Assembly (NCBI RefSeq): GCF_000018145.1
Contig: NC_009952.1
Coordinates: forward strand, 2,356,001 to 2,420,000
Length of the DNA stretch: 64,000 bases
Reading direction: 5' to 3'
Source: Dinoroseobacter shibae DFL 12 = DSM 16493
Lineage (GTDB): Bacteria > Pseudomonadota > Alphaproteobacteria > Rhodobacterales > Rhodobacteraceae
Positions 62,278 to 64,000 of the stretch are shown piece by piece. Made by a program: the position numbers and the translations under genes. Within the stretch, counting starts at the first letter, position 1. Each line of letters begins with the position of its first letter. The notes under the pieces are model-generated. The model was given only the letters and a program-made list of their open reading frames with translations, did no database searches and was not told the DNA's origin.

Positions 62278-63648
62278 ATGAGCACCACCAAACCCAACAC
62301 AGTCAGCCGTCGCGCCCTTCTGGGCGGCGCCGGGGCGCTTGGACTAACGGCCGCCCTGCCCCTGCGGGCCCAGGAGGCCGCAAGCCCGGCTGCCACACTC
62401 ATCAAGGGGGCCGCGATCTTCGACGGACGCGCCCCCGATCTGATCACCGGCGTGGATGTGTTGGTCGAGGACGGGATGATCGCAGCCGTGGGCGCGGGCC
62501 TGTCGGCGCAAGAGGCTACAGTGATCGACGCGACAGGCCTCACGCTGACGCCTGGCCTGACCGACGCGCACACGCATATCATGTGGCATGACGAGATCGA
62601 GGAGCTGATCTACGGCTCGCCCCATGAATACACCGGGGTGATGGCGGCCGAAGGCGCGCGGCGGATGCTGATGCGCGGCTTCACCACTGTTCGCGACGCG
62701 GGCGGGCCCGCCTTTGGCCTGAAACGCGCCATTGACGCAGGCGTCATTGCGGGCCCCCGCATCCTTCCCTCGGGCTTCTTCATCTCTCAAACCTCCGGGC
62801 ATGGCGATTTCGAGCCGCGGATGAATTACCTTTCGCCGCATTTCACCGGCCAGCTCGACCCGGCCTATCTGCGTGGCTGGACGATCACCGCTGACGGCAA
62901 GGCGGAGGTGATGAAGGCGACACGCGAGGCCCTGCGCTACGGCGCAACCCAGATCAAGATCATGGGCAGCGGCTCGATCACCGGGGCGCATGACCCGCTC
63001 GACGTGACGGAATTCACCCTCGAGGAGTTGCAAGCCATCGTGGCCGAGGCGCAAAAATGGGGCACCTACGCGAAGATCCATGCCTATTCCGACGCCTCGG
63101 TCCAGAACGCCCTGACCGCCGGCGTGCGCTCGGTCGAGCATGGACTGTTCGCCTCGGAAGAATCCATGCAGATGATGAAGGACAAGGATGTCTTCTTCTC
63201 GACCCAGTACCTGACCTATGCCGCCAATCCGGAGGACACAGGGCTGACCGGCGATGCTTTGCCGAAATTCCTGCAAGCCAAGGCGGGCGCCACCGAAGGG
63301 TATGAGCGGGCCAAGGCGTTTGGCCTGAAAGTTGCCTGGGGGACCGACATTCTCGGCACCATCGACAAAGGCCCGTTCCAGTCGCTCGAATTCGTCGCGC
63401 GCACTGCCTATTACACCCCGACCGAGATCCTGATGCAGGCCACCTCGGGCAATGCCGAGTTGTTCGCGCGCAGCGGAGCGCGCCATCCCTACCAGGCAGG
63501 ACCGCTCGGGGTGATTGAACCCGGGGCCTATGGCGACCTGTTGCTGGTGAACGGCAACCCGCTGGACGACATCTCGATCCTCACGACCCCCGAAACCTCG
63601 CTGGCCCTGATCATGAAGGGTGGCGTGATCCACAAGAACATCCTGTGA
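62278..63648 (+). CDS. Tat-exported metal-dependent amidohydrolase
   Basis: A 456-residue amidohydrolase-superfamily enzyme, cofactor-independent export signal of Tat type (SRRALLGG at 10-17). Metal site residues are His98 and His100 (DAHTHI), Lys in QIKIMGSG, His in AKIHAYS, His in SVEHGLF and Asp in AWGTDIL, a binuclear prolidase/imidazolonepropionase-like pattern. The ending PGAYGDLLLVNGNPLDDISIL is typical. Its periplasmic location next to a TRAP importer and porin suggests it trims a substrate, such as an N-acyl or cyclic amide, before or during uptake. Confidence 0.9.
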   Translation: MSTTKPNTVSRRALLGGAGALGLTAALPLRAQEAASPAATLIKGAAIFDGRAPDLITGVDVLVEDGMIAAVGAGLSAQEATVIDATGLTLTPGLTDAHTHIMWHDEIEELIYGSPHEYTGVMAAEGARRMLMRGFTTVRDAGGPAFGLKRAIDAGVIAGPRILPSGFFISQTSGHGDFEPRMNYLSPHFTGQLDPAYLRGWTITADGKAEVMKATREALRYGATQIKIMGSGSITGAHDPLDVTEFTLEELQAIVAEAQKWGTYAKIHAYSDASVQNALTAGVRSVEHGLFASEESMQMMKDKDVFFSTQYLTYAANPEDTGLTGDALPKFLQAKAGATEGYERAKAFGLKVAWGTDILGTIDKGPFQSLEFVARTAYYTPTEILMQATSGNAELFARSGARHPYQAGPLGVIEPGAYGDLLLVNGNPLDDISILTTPETSLALIMKGGVIHKNIL

Positions 63649-63656
63649 GCAGACCG

Positions 63657-64000
63657 ATGCCAACCGCTTTTCCACCCCCCGACACATGCCCCGCGACGCC
63701 GCCATGCCGGTCTCTGCGGCTCCCCTCGCTTGCCGCATCCACTGTGTTGTTAGCATTCGGGCCTTCGAGCCTCGCGCAGGCCGCGAACGTGGCAGAAACC
63801 TTGTCGGGGCCTTCCGCAACTCCGAGCACGCTGAGCTATGACGCGCAGGACAAGGACAGCCTGCTCGCCGTCGACATCCAGGAGGGGTGGACCCAGTGGA
63901 AATCCGACCTCGAAGCCCGCACCGGGCTGACCCTCGGGTTCGATTACAATGCCCTGGGTTTCCGGGCCAGTTCCAGCCCTGGCGACCGGACCGCCGGCAG
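63657..64000 (+). CDS. Probable outer-membrane porin (5' part, runs off the window)
   Basis: The first 114 codons from ATG 63657 give a signal peptide (LRLPSLAASTVLLAFGPSSLAQA) and then WTQWKSDLEARTGLTLGFDYN, ALGFRASSSPG. The WKSDLEARTG-GLxxGFDYNAL stretch resembles the first strands of carbohydrate-selective OprB-like porins. Support is from a short fragment only. It follows the amidohydrolase by eight bases, presumably as the outer-membrane entry route of the same uptake operon. Confidence 0.6.
   Translation, partial: MPTAFPPPDTCPATPPCRSLRLPSLAASTVLLAFGPSSLAQAANVAETLSGPSATPSTLSYDAQDKDSLLAVDIQEGWTQWKSDLEARTGLTLGFDYNALGFRASSSPGDRTAG

Noticed and set aside
1-64000. CRISPR arrays, prophage or conjugative modules
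   Set aside because: No regularly spaced repeats, phage structural genes, integrases or conjugation genes were found on either strand; the IS630-type element is the only mobile DNA seen.

Overview
The window is high-GC chromosomal DNA of an alphaproteobacterium, most likely a member of the Rhodobacteraceae (Roseobacter group). The inference rests on gene content and signals: a GTTC-N7-GTTC type LexA box in front of mmcB, a ribB gene carrying a degenerate second domain (RibBX), dnaG next to rpoD, soxBDAG sarcosine oxidase, a hom-glpX-recJ block, divergent phaC/phaZ and a TAXI-type TRAP system. Most of the window is ordinary chromosomal core interrupted by catabolic and respiratory gene cassettes. 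There is one intact insertion sequence and no sign of a prophage or CRISPR array.

Left part (1-12.8 kb). PHA synthase (cut by the window edge) and PHA depolymerase are divergent. A MetE-core-like methyltransferase homologue and a secreted protein of unknown function follow. Then comes a six-gene minus-strand cassette: a HisD-family dehydrogenase resembling sulfopropanediol dehydrogenase HpsN, two double-domain SnoaL/NTF2-like proteins, an unknown protein, a short-chain dehydrogenase and a LacI regulator. A LacI-type palindrome lies before its first gene. An alpha/beta hydrolase and the SOS-controlled nuclease-like gene mmcB complete the section.

Middle part (12.9-44 kb). An IS630-family element sits precisely inside the signal-peptide codons of a small secreted protein, and removing it restores the reading frame. 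The riboflavin genes nrdR-ribD and ribE-ribBX-ribH-nusB are separated by an opposite-strand capsule group (kpsS, a Wza/KpsD-like lipoprotein, kpsC). Next are yjbQ, two paralogous small envelope proteins, rpoD and dnaG, the sarcosine oxidase operon, three TadG/TadE-type pseudopilin-like genes, a TetR regulator, hom-glpX-recJ and tRNA-Glu(UUC).

Right part (44-64 kb). A self-contained TMAO/S-oxide respiration locus holds a Tat-exported molybdoenzyme with an added C-terminal c-type heme domain, moeA, a DUF2478 protein and the sensory trio torR, torS and torT. An AraC regulator then precedes a Baeyer-Villiger monooxygenase and a serine esterase, a logical ketone-to-ester-to-acid/alcohol pair with direct repeats upstream. 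A DUF3299 protein with a TTG start follows. The window closes with a MarR-controlled operon of TRAP-TAXI permease, binding protein, Tat-exported amidohydrolase and the start of a probable outer-membrane porin.

All functional statements come from motif reading and memory of protein families; no database search was run.
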